A stretch of DNA of 36,033 bases. Origin: Gammaproteobacteria bacterium. Lineage in GTDB: Bacteria > Pseudomonadota > Gammaproteobacteria > Steroidobacterales > Steroidobacteraceae. Position numbers and translations under genes: made by a program. Shown in pieces: positions 17,570-26,052 of the stretch. The notes under the pieces were generated by a model, which did not search any database, had not been told where the DNA came from, and saw only the letters and a program-made list of their open reading frames with translations. The first letter of the stretch is position 1. Each line of letters starts with the position of its first letter. Location of the stretch: assembly GCA_003132425.1 (NCBI GenBank), contig PKXS01000085.1, positions 22,880-58,912 on the forward strand. Direction: 5' to 3'.

Positions 17570-18868
17570 ATGCGCATTCTGGACTGGAAATTGCTGTCTT
17601 TGACGGAGCGGCGGGCCGCGCTCGAGCGGCCGGCGCTGCACGATGCCGCGGGCGTCGCGGCGCAGGCCCAGAAGATCATCGACGCGGTTCGACGCGGCGG
17701 CGACGCTGCGCTGCGTGAGCTGACGGAAAAGTTCGACGCTGCGCGCTTGGAGTCACTGGCCGTGACGGCGCAGGAGTTTCTCGCGGCGGAGCGCATCCTT
17801 GCACCCCCGCAGCATGCGGCGATCGAATTGGCGATGTCGACGGTGCGCAAGTTCCACTCAGCGCAGCTGCCGGCAAGCCTGCGCGTGGAGACAGCACCCG
17901 GAGTGGTATGCGAGCGCATCAGCGTGCCGGTGCGCGCCGTCGGCCTGTACGTGCCTGCGGGCACGGCCCCGCTGCCTTCGACCGCCATTATGCTGGCCGT
18001 TCCTGCCGACATCGCCGGCTGCCCGGTGCGGGTGATGTGTACTCCCCCGGCGCGAAACGGTGCCGCCGATCCCGCCGTGTTGACCGTTGCGCGCAAAGCG
18101 GGAGTCGACCGCGTGTTCAAGGTTGGCGGCGCGCAAGCCATCGCCGCCATGGCTTACGGCACGGCCACCATACCCAAATGCGACAAACTGTTCGGTCCGG
18201 GCAACGCCTGGGTCACCGCGGCCAAACTGCTGGTTGCCAATGACCCCGCAGGTGCCGCCGCCGATTTGCCGGCCGGCGTGACCGAAGTGATGATCATCGC
18301 CGACGACGGCGCTCGAGCCGACTTCGTCGCGGCCGACTTGCTGGCCCAAGCGGAACACAGCGCCCAGGCGCAGGCGCTGCTCGTGACCCCATCGGCGGCA
18401 CTGGCGCAGGCGGTCGCGCGGGAGGTCGAACGCCAAGTAAGGACCCTGTCGCGCGCGGCCGTCTTAGCGAAGTCTGTGGCCAACATGCGGCTGCTGGTGG
18501 TCGAGTCCCTCGAAACCGCGATTGCCATCGCGAACGACTACGCAGCGGAGCATCTGCTGCTCCAAGTACGCGAGCCGCGCGCATGGCTCGCCCGCGTGAA
18601 CGCCGCAGGTGCGGTGTTTCTCGGCAGTTGGTCGCCGGAAACGATGGGCGACTACTGCAGCGGGCCGAATCACACGCTGCCCACCTACGGGTTCGCCAAG
18701 GCGTACAGCGGCTTGTCCGTCGAGGATTTCCAGAAGCGCATCACGGTGCAGGAGCTTTCGCCGGCGGGACTTAAGGGTCTCGGGCCGACGGCTCAGGTTC
18801 TGGCCGCACTGGAAGGGTTGGACGCGCATGCGGCGGCGGTCACGATTCGCCTCGAGGCACTCGCGTGA
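17570..18868 (+). CDS. hisD: Histidinol dehydrogenase
   Basis: The 432-residue enzyme oxidises histidinol to histidine in two NAD-dependent steps. Zinc and substrate residues are visible in AEHSAQAQALLVTPS and in DYCSGPNHTLPTYG, and the FGPGNAWVTAAK nucleotide-binding segment is near residue 210. Length is normal. ATG at 17570 lies 15 bases after hisG with no strong ribosome site. The stop overlaps the hisC start (GTGA). Confidence 0.96.
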   Translation: MRILDWKLLSLTERRAALERPALHDAAGVAAQAQKIIDAVRRGGDAALRELTEKFDAARLESLAVTAQEFLAAERILAPPQHAAIELAMSTVRKFHSAQLPASLRVETAPGVVCERISVPVRAVGLYVPAGTAPLPSTAIMLAVPADIAGCPVRVMCTPPARNGAADPAVLTVARKAGVDRVFKVGGAQAIAAMAYGTATIPKCDKLFGPGNAWVTAAKLLVANDPAGAAADLPAGVTEVMIIADDGARADFVAADLLAQAEHSAQAQALLVTPSAALAQAVAREVERQVRTLSRAAVLAKSVANMRLLVVESLETAIAIANDYAAEHLLLQVREPRAWLARVNAAGAVFLGSWSPETMGDYCSGPNHTLPTYGFAKAYSGLSVEDFQKRITVQELSPAGLKGLGPTAQVLAALEGLDAHAAAVTIRLEALA

Positions 18869-19926
18869 ACCCCATACTGTCCCTGGCGCGGCCGGAAATT
18901 CGCGCCATCCAACCGTACTCGCATGCCGCTTGGCTGCCGTCTCTGACTCGGTTGCATGCGAACGAAGCGCCGTGGCGACCCGCGGGCGATACCACGCATG
19001 CGGGCCTCAATCGCTATCCGGAGCCGCAACCGCGGGCGCTCATCAGGCGCTTGGCCGAGCTGTACGGCGTCCCTGAATCGTCACTGCTGGTCGCCCGCGG
19101 CAGCGATGAGGCCATTGACCTGTTGTCCCGAATCTACTTGCGCGCCGGCACGGACTGCATATTGCAATGCTCGCCGACCTTCGGCATGTACCAGATGGCC
19201 GCGCGCATCCAGGGCGCGGACGTGGTCGAGGTGCCGCTCGACCGCGCCCACGGCTGGAGCGTGGATCCGGAGATGGTACTGGCCGCTTGGCGGCCGACAG
19301 TTAAACTGGTGTATCTGTGCTCGCCGAATAATCCGACGGCGAACCTGCTGGATGTTGGAGCGCTCGAGGCGCTGTGCAAGGCGCTGGAGGGAAAGGCCAT
19401 TGTCGTCATCGATGAGGCCTACATTGAATGGTCGCGCTCCGCCAGCCTCACGCCCTGGCTCAGTCGCTACCCGACGCTTGCAATACTGCGCACCCTGTCC
19501 AAGGCTCACGCCTTGGCGGGCGCACGCATCGGCGCGCTGCTCGCGGCTCCCGAATTGATCCAACTCGCCAAACGCGTGATACCACCCTATTCCCTGGCCC
19601 AGCCTACGGTGGAGGCGGCACTGCATGCGCTCGAACCTGCCGAAATAGCGGCCTCGCAAGTCAGACTCGATACACTACTGGCGGAGCGCGAATATCTGCG
19701 CCGAGGACTAGAGGCGTCCCCATTGGTTGAAAAAGTGTGGCCGAGCGACACCAATTTCTTGCTCATCGATTGCCGTGACGCCGACCGCTTCATGCGCGAA
19801 AGCATCGCCGGCGGTTCGATCGTGCGCGACCTGCGCGCCAATCCCGCGCTACCCCGATCGCTGCGTGTCTCGGTCGGCACTCGTGCCGAGAACAACGCGC
19901 TGCTCGCCAGCTTGGAACCGGCATGA
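18865..19926 (+). CDS. hisC: Histidinol-phosphate aminotransferase
   Basis: The 353-residue class I/II PLP aminotransferase converts imidazole-acetol phosphate and glutamate to histidinol phosphate. It shows LHANEAPW, the SPNNPTAN motif, DEAYIEW, and the PLP lysine in LRTLSKAHALAGARIG. The start is GTG at 18865, overlapping the hisD stop by four bases; the stop in turn overlaps the hisB ATG by four bases, which implies chained translation. Confidence 0.95.
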   Translation: MNPILSLARPEIRAIQPYSHAAWLPSLTRLHANEAPWRPAGDTTHAGLNRYPEPQPRALIRRLAELYGVPESSLLVARGSDEAIDLLSRIYLRAGTDCILQCSPTFGMYQMAARIQGADVVEVPLDRAHGWSVDPEMVLAAWRPTVKLVYLCSPNNPTANLLDVGALEALCKALEGKAIVVIDEAYIEWSRSASLTPWLSRYPTLAILRTLSKAHALAGARIGALLAAPELIQLAKRVIPPYSLAQPTVEAALHALEPAEIAASQVRLDTLLAEREYLRRGLEASPLVEKVWPSDTNFLLIDCRDADRFMRESIAGGSIVRDLRANPALPRSLRVSVGTRAENNALLASLEPA

Positions 19927-20999
19927 GCGGCCGACGAATCATTTTCGTGGATCGCGACGGCACCTTGGTCGAGGAACCGCCCGACGAAAAAGTCGATTCC
20001 TTGGAGAAAATTCGCCTGCTGCCAGACGTCATCGCGGCGCTGCTGGGTCTCAGAGGGGCCGGCTTTACATTCGTCATGGTGACCAATCAGGACGGGCTGG
20101 GAACTGCGAGCCTGCCGCACGAGAAATTCGAGCTCGCGCACCGCTTCATTATGAATTTGTTCGCCTCGCAGGGCATCGAGTTCGACGCGGTGTTCATTTG
20201 CCCGCACTTCGAGAGCGAGAGCTGCGCCTGCCGGAAACCCAGAATCGGCATGGTGCAGGACTACGTTGGAGCCGATCCGGTCGACAAGGCGAATAGCTAC
20301 ATGATCGGCGACCGCGACACGGATCTGCAATTTGCGGGCAATTTGGGATTGCAGGGCGTCCGGGTGCGCCTGCTCGGCAGTCCCGCCGAGACTTGGCCGG
20401 CCATTGCCAACTACATTATCGGCCGGGCGCGGCGCGCCCACCTGCATCGCAAGACCAAGGAAACGGACATCGAGATCGACGTCGACCTGTCCCGTGAAGG
20501 TCCGATCAATGTTTCCACCGGCTTGGGGTTTTTCGATCACATGCTGGAACAAATTGCCAAGCATGGCGGTTTTTCGCTGCAGCTGAAATGCACGGGTGAT
20601 TTGCATATCGACGAACACCACACGATCGAGGACTGCGCGCTCGCTCTCGGAGCGGCGCTGCGCGAAGCCGTGGGCGATAAGCGCGGCATCGGCCGCTACG
20701 GGTTTTTACTCGCGATGGACGAGGCTGAGGCTCAGGTCGCGCTCGATATCTCGGGCCGGCCGTACTTTGTCTGGGAAGGCCGCTTTAACCGCGACCGCAT
20801 CGGCGAGCTGCCGACCGAACTGGTGCCGCATTTTTTCCGGTCTCTGGCCGAGGCGCTCGGAGCGGCGTTGCACCTCAGCGTGCGGGGCGAGAATACGCAT
20901 CACATGGTCGAGTCTTGCTTCAAGGGAGTGGGCCGCTGCCTACGCCAGGCCATTCGCCTCGAGGGAACCGAACTGCCGAGCACCAAGGGATCGCTGTGA
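19923..20999 (+). CDS. hisB: Bifunctional histidinol-phosphatase / imidazoleglycerol-phosphate dehydratase
   Basis: The 358-residue protein fuses two enzymes. The N-terminal HAD-type phosphatase (about 1-165) has the catalytic FVDRDGTL motif and zinc-binding cysteines around CPHFESESCACRKP. The C-terminal dehydratase (about 168-358) has FFDHMLEQIAKHGGF, DEHHTIEDC and HHMVESCFKG metal-binding motifs. The fused form is typical of gammaproteobacteria and argues for that class. The ATG at 19923 overlaps hisC; the stop overlaps the GTG of hisH. Confidence 0.97.
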   Translation: MSGRRIIFVDRDGTLVEEPPDEKVDSLEKIRLLPDVIAALLGLRGAGFTFVMVTNQDGLGTASLPHEKFELAHRFIMNLFASQGIEFDAVFICPHFESESCACRKPRIGMVQDYVGADPVDKANSYMIGDRDTDLQFAGNLGLQGVRVRLLGSPAETWPAIANYIIGRARRAHLHRKTKETDIEIDVDLSREGPINVSTGLGFFDHMLEQIAKHGGFSLQLKCTGDLHIDEHHTIEDCALALGAALREAVGDKRGIGRYGFLLAMDEAEAQVALDISGRPYFVWEGRFNRDRIGELPTELVPHFFRSLAEALGAALHLSVRGENTHHMVESCFKGVGRCLRQAIRLEGTELPSTKGSL

Positions 21000-21598
21000 G
21001 CGCGTGCGACATCGTCATCGTCGCCGGCGGCGGAGCGAACATCGCCTCGTTGCAGTTTGCGCTGCAACGGCTGAACGCGGCGGCTCAAGTATCGGCGGAC
21101 CCGGAGAGAATCCGCGCCGCGACCCACGTCATTCTGCCGGGAGTCGGTGCTGCCGCCGGTGCGATGGAAAGATTGCGGAGCAATCGCTTGCATGAACTCA
21201 TTCCGACACTTACGCAACCGGTACTCGGCATCTGCTTGGGGATGCAGCTGCTGTACGAATCCTCGGACGAGGGTCCCTCGCCCTGCCTCGGCATCATTCC
21301 GGGACGCGCCAGCCGATTCGTCGAGGCGCCCGGCCGACCGGTGCCGCACATCGGTTGGAACACTCTGGGCATCCGCCGAGAATCCGCCCTGTTGGCCGGA
21401 TTGGGCGACGATGATTACGCCTATTTTGTGCATAGCTACGCGCTGCCCTTGAGCGATGCGACCGTTGCGAGCACCCGCTACGGCGACACTTTCAGCGCCT
21501 GTGTCGAGTGGAAGAATTTTTTCGGCGCACAGTTCCATCCCGAGCGCTCCGCCGCGGTCGGCGCACGCTTGCTGCAAAACTTCCTGGCCGTCAACTGA
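20996..21598 (+). CDS. hisH: Imidazole glycerol phosphate synthase, glutamine amidotransferase subunit
   Basis: The 200-residue class I amidotransferase releases ammonia from glutamine and passes it to HisF. The triad is C80 (GICLGMQ), H181 and E183 (GAQFHPERS). The start is GTG at 20996, in a GTGA overlap with hisB and with AAGGGA upstream; an open frame extends further upstream but would add a non-family extension. The partner hisF lies one gene downstream. Confidence 0.95.
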   Translation: MSACDIVIVAGGGANIASLQFALQRLNAAAQVSADPERIRAATHVILPGVGAAAGAMERLRSNRLHELIPTLTQPVLGICLGMQLLYESSDEGPSPCLGIIPGRASRFVEAPGRPVPHIGWNTLGIRRESALLAGLGDDDYAYFVHSYALPLSDATVASTRYGDTFSACVEWKNFFGAQFHPERSAAVGARLLQNFLAVN

Positions 21599-21619
21599 TC
21601 ATCGAGCATCGATCGCCAC

Positions 21620-22360
21620 ATGCGTCTCATTCCCGCCATTGATTTAAGAGCCGGGCGCTGCGTGCGCCTGATGCAAGGCGATTTTGACGCCGAGACGCGC
21701 TACGACGCGGATCCGCGCTCGTTGCTCATCAAGTATCGGGACTACGGCGCGCAATGGCTGCATGTGGTGGACCTCGACGCCGCGCGCGACGGCAGTACCG
21801 CGAATCGCCCTGTCATCGCCGATCTGGTCGCGCAGAAACACTTGCAGCTGCAAGTGGGCGGCGGCTTGCGCAATACCACGGCGGTTGCACAAATGCTCGA
21901 CTTGGGCGTTGCCCGGGTGGTGGTCGGCAGCGCCGCCGTTACCCAGATCGATCAAGTGCGGACCTGGCTCAAACATTTTGGAGCGCAGCGCGTGACGCTC
22001 GCCTTCGACGTCCGTTTGGATGAGAAGGGCACGCCGCGCGTCGCGACTCACGGGTGGCGGGAACTATCTGGAGCTTCGCTGTGGGATGCCGTGGCGCACT
22101 ACGCCGGCGCCGACCTCGTTCATGTGCTTTGCACCGACGTCAACCGCGACGGCACTCTGTCGGGGCCGAACGTCGGTCTGTATCAAGAGGCCGTAAAACG
22201 CTATCCGCAGATACAATGGCAAGCCTCGGGTGGAATCCGCGACGCGCGTGATTTGCGCGCCCTGACCGATGCAGGCGCGGCGGCCGCGATCAGCGGCAGA
22301 GCGCTGCTCGAGGACCGTATTCCAATAGAGGATTTGCAAGCATTCTTGCCAAACGGATAA
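21620..22360 (+). CDS. hisA: ProFAR isomerase (1-(5-phosphoribosyl)-5-amino-imidazole carboxamide isomerase)
   Basis: The 246-residue beta/alpha-barrel enzyme carries out the Amadori isomerisation of ProFAR. The catalytic aspartates are in [14 protein letters not shown] and [12 protein letters not shown], with the phosphate-binding [10 protein letters not shown] near the C-terminus. ATG at 21620 is 21 bases after hisH and has no clear ribosome site. Its last 19 bases overlap the inferred start of hisF, including the hisF ribosome site AGAGGA (22327-22332). Confidence 0.96.
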   Translation: MRLIPAIDLRAGRCVRLMQGDFDAETRYDADPRSLLIKYRDYGAQWLHVVDLDAARDGSTANRPVIADLVAQKHLQLQVGGGLRNTTAVAQMLDLGVARVVVGSAAVTQIDQVRTWLKHFGAQRVTLAFDVRLDEKGTPRVATHGWRELSGASLWDAVAHYAGADLVHVLCTDVNRDGTLSGPNVGLYQEAVKRYPQIQWQASGGIRDARDLRALTDAGAAAAISGRALLEDRIPIEDLQAFLPNG

Positions 22361-23109
22361 TCCCCTGCTTGGATGTGCGCGGCGGACAAGTCGTCAAGGG
22401 CGTGCGCTTCCGCGACCACCGGATCGTCGGCGACATCATGGAATTGGCTGCACGCTACCGCGACGAGGGCGCAGATGAACTTGTGTTTTATGATATCTCC
22501 GCGAGCCCCGAGGGGCGGTCGGTGGACCGCACCTGGGTCACACGCGTGGCCCGCGTCCTGGACATTCCGTTTTGCGTGGCGGGAGGGATTCGATCCGTCG
22601 CGGACGCGGAGGAAGTGCTGGCGTCGGGCGCGGAAAAGGTGTCGATCAATTCGCCGGCCCTGTCGGACCCCGAGTTGATCGACGCCCTGAGCGAGCGCTT
22701 CGGCGCGCAGTGCGTGGTCGTCGGGATTGACAGCCAAACCGTCGATGACGACTACCGCGTGCAGCAATTCACCGGCGACGTCTCGCGCGCTCGCGATGCC
22801 TCGCGCAGAACTCTCGACTGGGTGCTGGAGGCGCAGCGGCGCGGCGCCGGCGAGATCGTGCTCAATTGCATGGCGAGCGACGGTGTGCGCCGGGGCTACG
22901 ACATCGAACAGCTTCAGGCGGTGCGCAGCGTCTGCCGGGTGCCGCTGATTGCCTCGGGAGGCGCCGGCGAACTTGAGCATTTCGAGGAAGTTTTCCGGGC
23001 TGCGGGAGTTGATGCGGCGCTCGCCGCCAGTGTCTTTCATTCGGGCGAGGTTGCGATACCGGAACTAAAGCGGCAACTGCGGGCCCGCGGCATCGAGGTG
23101 CGACCGTGA
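22342..23109 (+). CDS. hisF: Imidazole glycerol phosphate synthase, cyclase subunit (apparent ATT start)
   Basis: The barrel enzyme receives ammonia from HisH and makes imidazole glycerol phosphate plus AICAR. Family motifs include [18 protein letters not shown] with the catalytic aspartate, [21 protein letters not shown] and the phosphate loop IASGGAG. The frame contains no ATG, GTG or TTG that would keep the first beta strand: the first is TTG at 22369, which removes the family-typical RIIPCL. Starting at ATT 22342 gives the normal HisF N-terminus ([12 protein letters not shown]) and 255 residues, with AGAGGA nine bases upstream. ATT as a start is rare (known for infC), so this is an inference. 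The overlap with hisA is 19 bp. Confidence 0.9.
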   Translation: MLAKRIIPCLDVRGGQVVKGVRFRDHRIVGDIMELAARYRDEGADELVFYDISASPEGRSVDRTWVTRVARVLDIPFCVAGGIRSVADAEEVLASGAEKVSINSPALSDPELIDALSERFGAQCVVVGIDSQTVDDDYRVQQFTGDVSRARDASRRTLDWVLEAQRRGAGEIVLNCMASDGVRRGYDIEQLQAVRSVCRVPLIASGGAGELEHFEEVFRAAGVDAALAASVFHSGEVAIPELKRQLRARGIEVRP

Positions 23110-23738
23110 CCACATTGCAGGAGCTCGATTGGGACAAGTCGGACGGGTTGCTGCCCGCCGTCGTGCAGGACGCCAACAGCGGCGCGGTTCTCATGCTGGC
23201 GTATATGAATAAAGATGCGCTCGCCGCGACACTCTCGACCGGCCGCCTCACGTTTTGGAGCCGCAGCAGAAACCGGCTCTGGACCAAGGGCGAGACCTCG
23301 GGCAACTTCCTTGAGCTTCGCGGAATCGCTGCGGATTGCGACGGCGACGCCTTGCTCGTATTGGCCGAGCCCAAGGGACCTGCCTGCCACCTGGGAACCC
23401 CCACTTGCTGGGGCGAGAAGCCGCCGCAAAGCGCTGCCGAGAAGCTGGCGTTCCTTGGGACGCTGGAGCAGGTTATCGTGCAACGCATTGCCTCCCGGCC
23501 GCAAGGCAGCTACACCGCCAAACTGCTGGCCGAAGGCAATCGGCGCATCGCGCAAAAAGTCGGCGAGGAAGGGCTTGAATTGGCGCTTGCCGGCGTCGCG
23601 CAGTCCGATCGCGAAATAATCGGCGAAGCCGCGGATCTGCTCTATCACACCCTGCTGTTGCTGAAGGTGAAAGACCTGTCGCTGGCGCAGGTCATCGTGG
23701 AGCTTCAATCGCGGCATGCTGAGCGCGAACGACGATGA
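23106..23738 (+). CDS. hisI: Bifunctional phosphoribosyl-AMP cyclohydrolase / phosphoribosyl-ATP diphosphatase
   Basis: The 210-residue protein joins two enzymes that act after HisG. The N-terminal cyclohydrolase (about 1-110) shows [16 protein letters not shown], the metal-binding DCDGDALL and the zinc cysteines in CHLGTPTCW. The C-terminal diphosphatase (about 120-210) is the MazG-like helical domain with [12 protein letters not shown] and EAADLLYH. This HisIE fusion closes the operon. GTG at 23106 overlaps the hisF stop (GTGA). No terminator hairpin is visible after it. Confidence 0.96.
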   Translation: MTTLQELDWDKSDGLLPAVVQDANSGAVLMLAYMNKDALAATLSTGRLTFWSRSRNRLWTKGETSGNFLELRGIAADCDGDALLVLAEPKGPACHLGTPTCWGEKPPQSAAEKLAFLGTLEQVIVQRIASRPQGSYTAKLLAEGNRRIAQKVGEEGLELALAGVAQSDREIIGEAADLLYHTLLLLKVKDLSLAQVIVELQSRHAERERR

Positions 23739-23743
23739 GTGCA

Positions 23744-23902
23744 CTACGGCAATTGCGCTAGTTCGAGCAGGGTAAGCGCGCCGTGAATTGCGTGCCGCCT
23801 GCCTTGGTCGACGCGACGGTCAATTGGCGCCGTCTGTGCCTCTTCCCTTGCAAATTCGATCTCGAGCTGCAGCGCGATCAGCTGTGCGAATCGGTTGAAC
23901 AT
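23744..23902 (-). CDS. Small hypothetical protein (52 residues), unrecognised
   Basis: A minus-strand frame runs from ATG 23902 (or GTG 23908) to TAG at 23744-23746, five bases beyond the convergent hisI stop. The predicted peptide is helical and charged, with a middle segment rich in Glu and Ala and a Leu-rich end. Composition looks like real protein rather than a GC-rich shadow frame. There is no convincing ribosome site, and I recognise no family. It would be divergent from the response regulator. Confidence 0.35.
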   Translation of the reverse strand: MFNRFAQLIALQLEIEFAREEAQTAPIDRRVDQGRRHAIHGALTLLELAQLP

Positions 23903-23986
23903 CGACACGATTTTCGGATCCGATACTTTGGCCGGGCGCGGATATCACCAATTCACTTTATGACGCCGCTACAATAGGATTGTGAC

Positions 23987-24376
23987 GTGTCGCAAGGGCA
24001 ATCGATCTCGCCGCTGAGGATTCTCTATATTGAGGATAACGAGTTGGTGCGCGAGATTACTTGCGAGCTGCTGGCAACGAATGCGCGGGAGGTTGTTGCC
24101 GTGTCTACCGGCGAGGAGGCGCTGCACGCGTTCCAGGAGAGCCGGTTCGATATCGTGGTCACCGATGTAAGTTTGCCCGAGATGTCCGGTATTGATCTCG
24201 CCCGCCATGTCTTGAAGATCGCTCCGTCGGTGCCCGTCATCCTTGCCACCGGGTATGCGTTGGACCTCGACGACTGCCGGTTGGGTCCTACGGTCCGCAC
24301 GATCGCCAAGCCGTTCGATGGACCGGCATTGGATGCGCTTATCCACAGCCTTTGCGGCGCCCGCGCGCCCATCTAG
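23987..24376 (+). CDS. Stand-alone response-regulator receiver domain (CheY-like)
   Basis: The 129-residue protein consists only of a receiver domain. The acidic pocket is E16/D17, the phospho-acceptor is D60 (VVTDVSLPEMSG), with T88 and K108 as the conserved switch residues. There is no output domain, so it must act through protein contacts or in a phosphorelay. No histidine kinase is in the window. GTG at 23987 is supported by AGGA seven bases upstream. Its TAG stop shares the same CTAG with the stop of the convergent membrane protein gene. Confidence 0.9.
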   Translation: MSQGQSISPLRILYIEDNELVREITCELLATNAREVVAVSTGEEALHAFQESRFDIVVTDVSLPEMSGIDLARHVLKIAPSVPVILATGYALDLDDCRLGPTVRTIAKPFDGPALDALIHSLCGARAPI

Positions 24377-24627
24377 GATCGAACGGCGCGGCGATTACGC
24401 CGCAGGGCATAGACGGCTATGCCCATCCACACCACGTTCAACGCAACCGACGGCCACGCATTGTTCCAGCCGCTGTTGATGATCAAGCCCAGCGCACCTA
24501 GGACATTCATGTACTGATAGATCGCCGAGCGCGCCTGGATCTTGCCGATCGACAGCAGGCTATAAGCGCAGAGAATGAGCAGCGCGCCTGCCCATCCGGA
24601 AATATCGACGAAGTCCTTCCAATACAT
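24373..24627 (-). CDS. Small membrane protein, CBU_0592 family
   Basis: The 84-residue protein has three probable membrane segments: about residues 8-25, 35-50 and 54-72. It contains the family-like pattern SARSxxYQxxNxxGAxGLxxNS followed by PSVALNVVWMGI. The family is widespread in proteobacteria and uncharacterised; no function is assigned. ATG at 24627 is chosen because the upstream part of the frame lies inside the neighbouring aldolase-like gene and lacks family similarity. It lies 28 bases after that gene and is probably cotranscribed. Confidence 0.75.
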   Translation of the reverse strand: MYWKDFVDISGWAGALLILCAYSLLSIGKIQARSAIYQYMNVLGALGLIINSGWNNAWPSVALNVVWMGIAVYALRRNRRAVRS

Positions 24628-24655
24628 CGGAGCCGCGCGCCTTCCGCTTGATCGA

Positions 24656-25282
24656 CTAGTTCTTGTACAAGGTCGCTGCGTCGCGCGCCAGCGCCTCGAT
24701 GCCGGCCCAATCGCCGGCGGCGACCATCGCGCCGGGCGCCATCCATGATCCGCCGACGCACGCCACATTGGGCAGCGCCAGGTAATCGGCAGCGCTTGCG
24801 CGGGTGACTCCTCCCGCCGGATAGAATAGAACGTCCGGAAACGGCGCGCTCAGCGCTTGCAGCATGCCGGCGCCGCCCGCCTGCTGCGCCGGGAAAAACT
24901 GCAGGACGCTGAAGCCCGCGGTACGCGCTGCGATCAATTCCATCGGCGTCATGATTCCCGGGAGCAATGGGAACCGCGCGCCGCGCGCCGCGGCGGCCAG
25001 CTCGGGAGTCAGTCCCGGCGTCACGCCGAATTGCGCACCTGCCCGATCGGCAGCCGCAAAGTCCACGGCGCGCGTCAACATGCCGACGCCGACAACGGCG
25101 TCGGGCACCGCCTTGCGTATGGCTTCGACCGCGCCGAGCGCAACGGGCGTACGGACGGCAATCTCGATGACACGCAGCCCGCCCGTCGACAGGGCACGCG
25201 CCAAAGGCAACGCATGCGCAAGCTCGGTGATGGTCAACAGCGGAATGACCCGCGCAAGTCCCACTATTTCACGAATGTTCAC
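24656..25282 (-). CDS. KDPG/KHG aldolase homologue lacking the Schiff-base lysine
   Basis: The 208-residue protein clearly has the Eda (class I 2-keto-3-deoxy-6-phosphogluconate aldolase) barrel: E40 and R44 in IEIAVRT, TPGLTPEL, PLLPGI, and GGSWM near the C-terminus. At the place of the catalytic lysine (the FKFFPAE motif of Eda) it reads LQFFPAQ, so K is replaced by Q128 (codon CAG, 24899-24901). The pocket threonines are also changed (M68, A156). Only two lysines exist in the protein, neither near the site, so normal Schiff-base chemistry seems impossible. It may be a pseudoenzyme or have another function. The start is GTG at 25282 with a weak ribosome site. It is divergent from pgl, an expected Entner-Doudoroff partner. 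Confidence 0.85.
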   Translation of the reverse strand: MNIREIVGLARVIPLLTITELAHALPLARALSTGGLRVIEIAVRTPVALGAVEAIRKAVPDAVVGVGMLTRAVDFAAADRAGAQFGVTPGLTPELAAAARGARFPLLPGIMTPMELIAARTAGFSVLQFFPAQQAGGAGMLQALSAPFPDVLFYPAGGVTRASAADYLALPNVACVGGSWMAPGAMVAAGDWAGIEALARDAATLYKN

Positions 25283-25346
25283 CGAAGCATTGTGCCATAC
25301 CGCGAAGACTTAACTGAATGCGGGCGCAAGTGCTACGCTGTGCAGT

Positions 25347-26051
25347 ATGAAATCAGATCCACCGGGGCATCGTTATCCGGACATGGATTCGCTGTCGCGC
25401 GATCTAGCGGCCCGGATTGCCGCGAATTTAGCGGCGGCGATTGCCGCGCGTGGGACCGGAAGCCTGGTCGTGTCGGGCGGGCGATCGCCGGTGATTTTTT
25501 TCGAACATTTGCGTGCGCAGCCTATCGATTGGAGCCGCGTTTGCGTGGCGCTCGCCGATGAGCGCTGGGTCGAGCCCGCTGATGCCGCCAGTAATGAACG
25601 GTTGGTGCGCGATACGCTGCTGAAGGATCGGGCCGCCGCCGCCCGCTTCCTGGGGCTGAAGAATGGCGCGCCGACGCCGGACCTCGGCGCCGTGTCGGCT
25701 TGGGAAACCTTTGCGCGCATACCGCGGCCGTTCGACGCGGTAATGCTCGGCATGGGTGACGACGGCCACACAGCTTCCCTATTTCCCGGATCGCCGAATC
25801 TACCGAGCGCGCTCAACCCGGCCGCGGCCGCGGGCTGTGTCGGCATGTGGGCGCCTGTTGCTCCGCAGCCTCGACTGAGTTTGAATTTGACGGCGCTGCT
25901 CGATGCGCGGCGCGTGGTGGTGCTCATCAGCGGCGAGTCGAAATGGCGTACCTATGTCGGCGCATGCGAGCCGGGCCCCTTGCACGAAATGCCGGTGCGC
26001 GCCGTGCTGCGGCAACAGCGTACGCCGGTCGAGGTGGTCTGGTCGCCGTAA
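25347..26051 (+). CDS. pgl: 6-phosphogluconolactonase
   Basis: The 234-residue enzyme hydrolyses 6-phosphogluconolactone to 6-phosphogluconate in the oxidative pentose-phosphate or Entner-Doudoroff route. Family motifs are VSGGRSP, ALADERWV, SNERLVRDTLL and the catalytic region MLGMGDDGHTASLFPGS. ATG at 25347 lacks a clear ribosome site; ATG at 25383 (residue 13) is an alternative. Neither zwf nor edd is in the window. It ends one base from the convergent asd gene. Confidence 0.93.
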   Translation: MKSDPPGHRYPDMDSLSRDLAARIAANLAAAIAARGTGSLVVSGGRSPVIFFEHLRAQPIDWSRVCVALADERWVEPADAASNERLVRDTLLKDRAAAARFLGLKNGAPTPDLGAVSAWETFARIPRPFDAVMLGMGDDGHTASLFPGSPNLPSALNPAAAAGCVGMWAPVAPQPRLSLNLTALLDARRVVVLISGESKWRTYVGACEPGPLHEMPVRAVLRQQRTPVEVVWSP

Positions 26052-26052
26052 C

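Noticed and set aside
23970-23975. TACAAT as -10 of the response-regulator promoter
   Set aside because: No -35 at suitable spacing, and transcription would begin at or after the ribosome site.
23783-23977. A 64-codon plus-strand frame after hisI
   Set aside because: Cys/Arg-rich with no ribosome site or motif; the opposite-strand small frame looks more protein-like.
24857-25561. A 234-codon plus-strand frame opposite the aldolase-like gene
   Set aside because: Shadow frame that also runs into pgl in the wrong frame; no recognisable domain.
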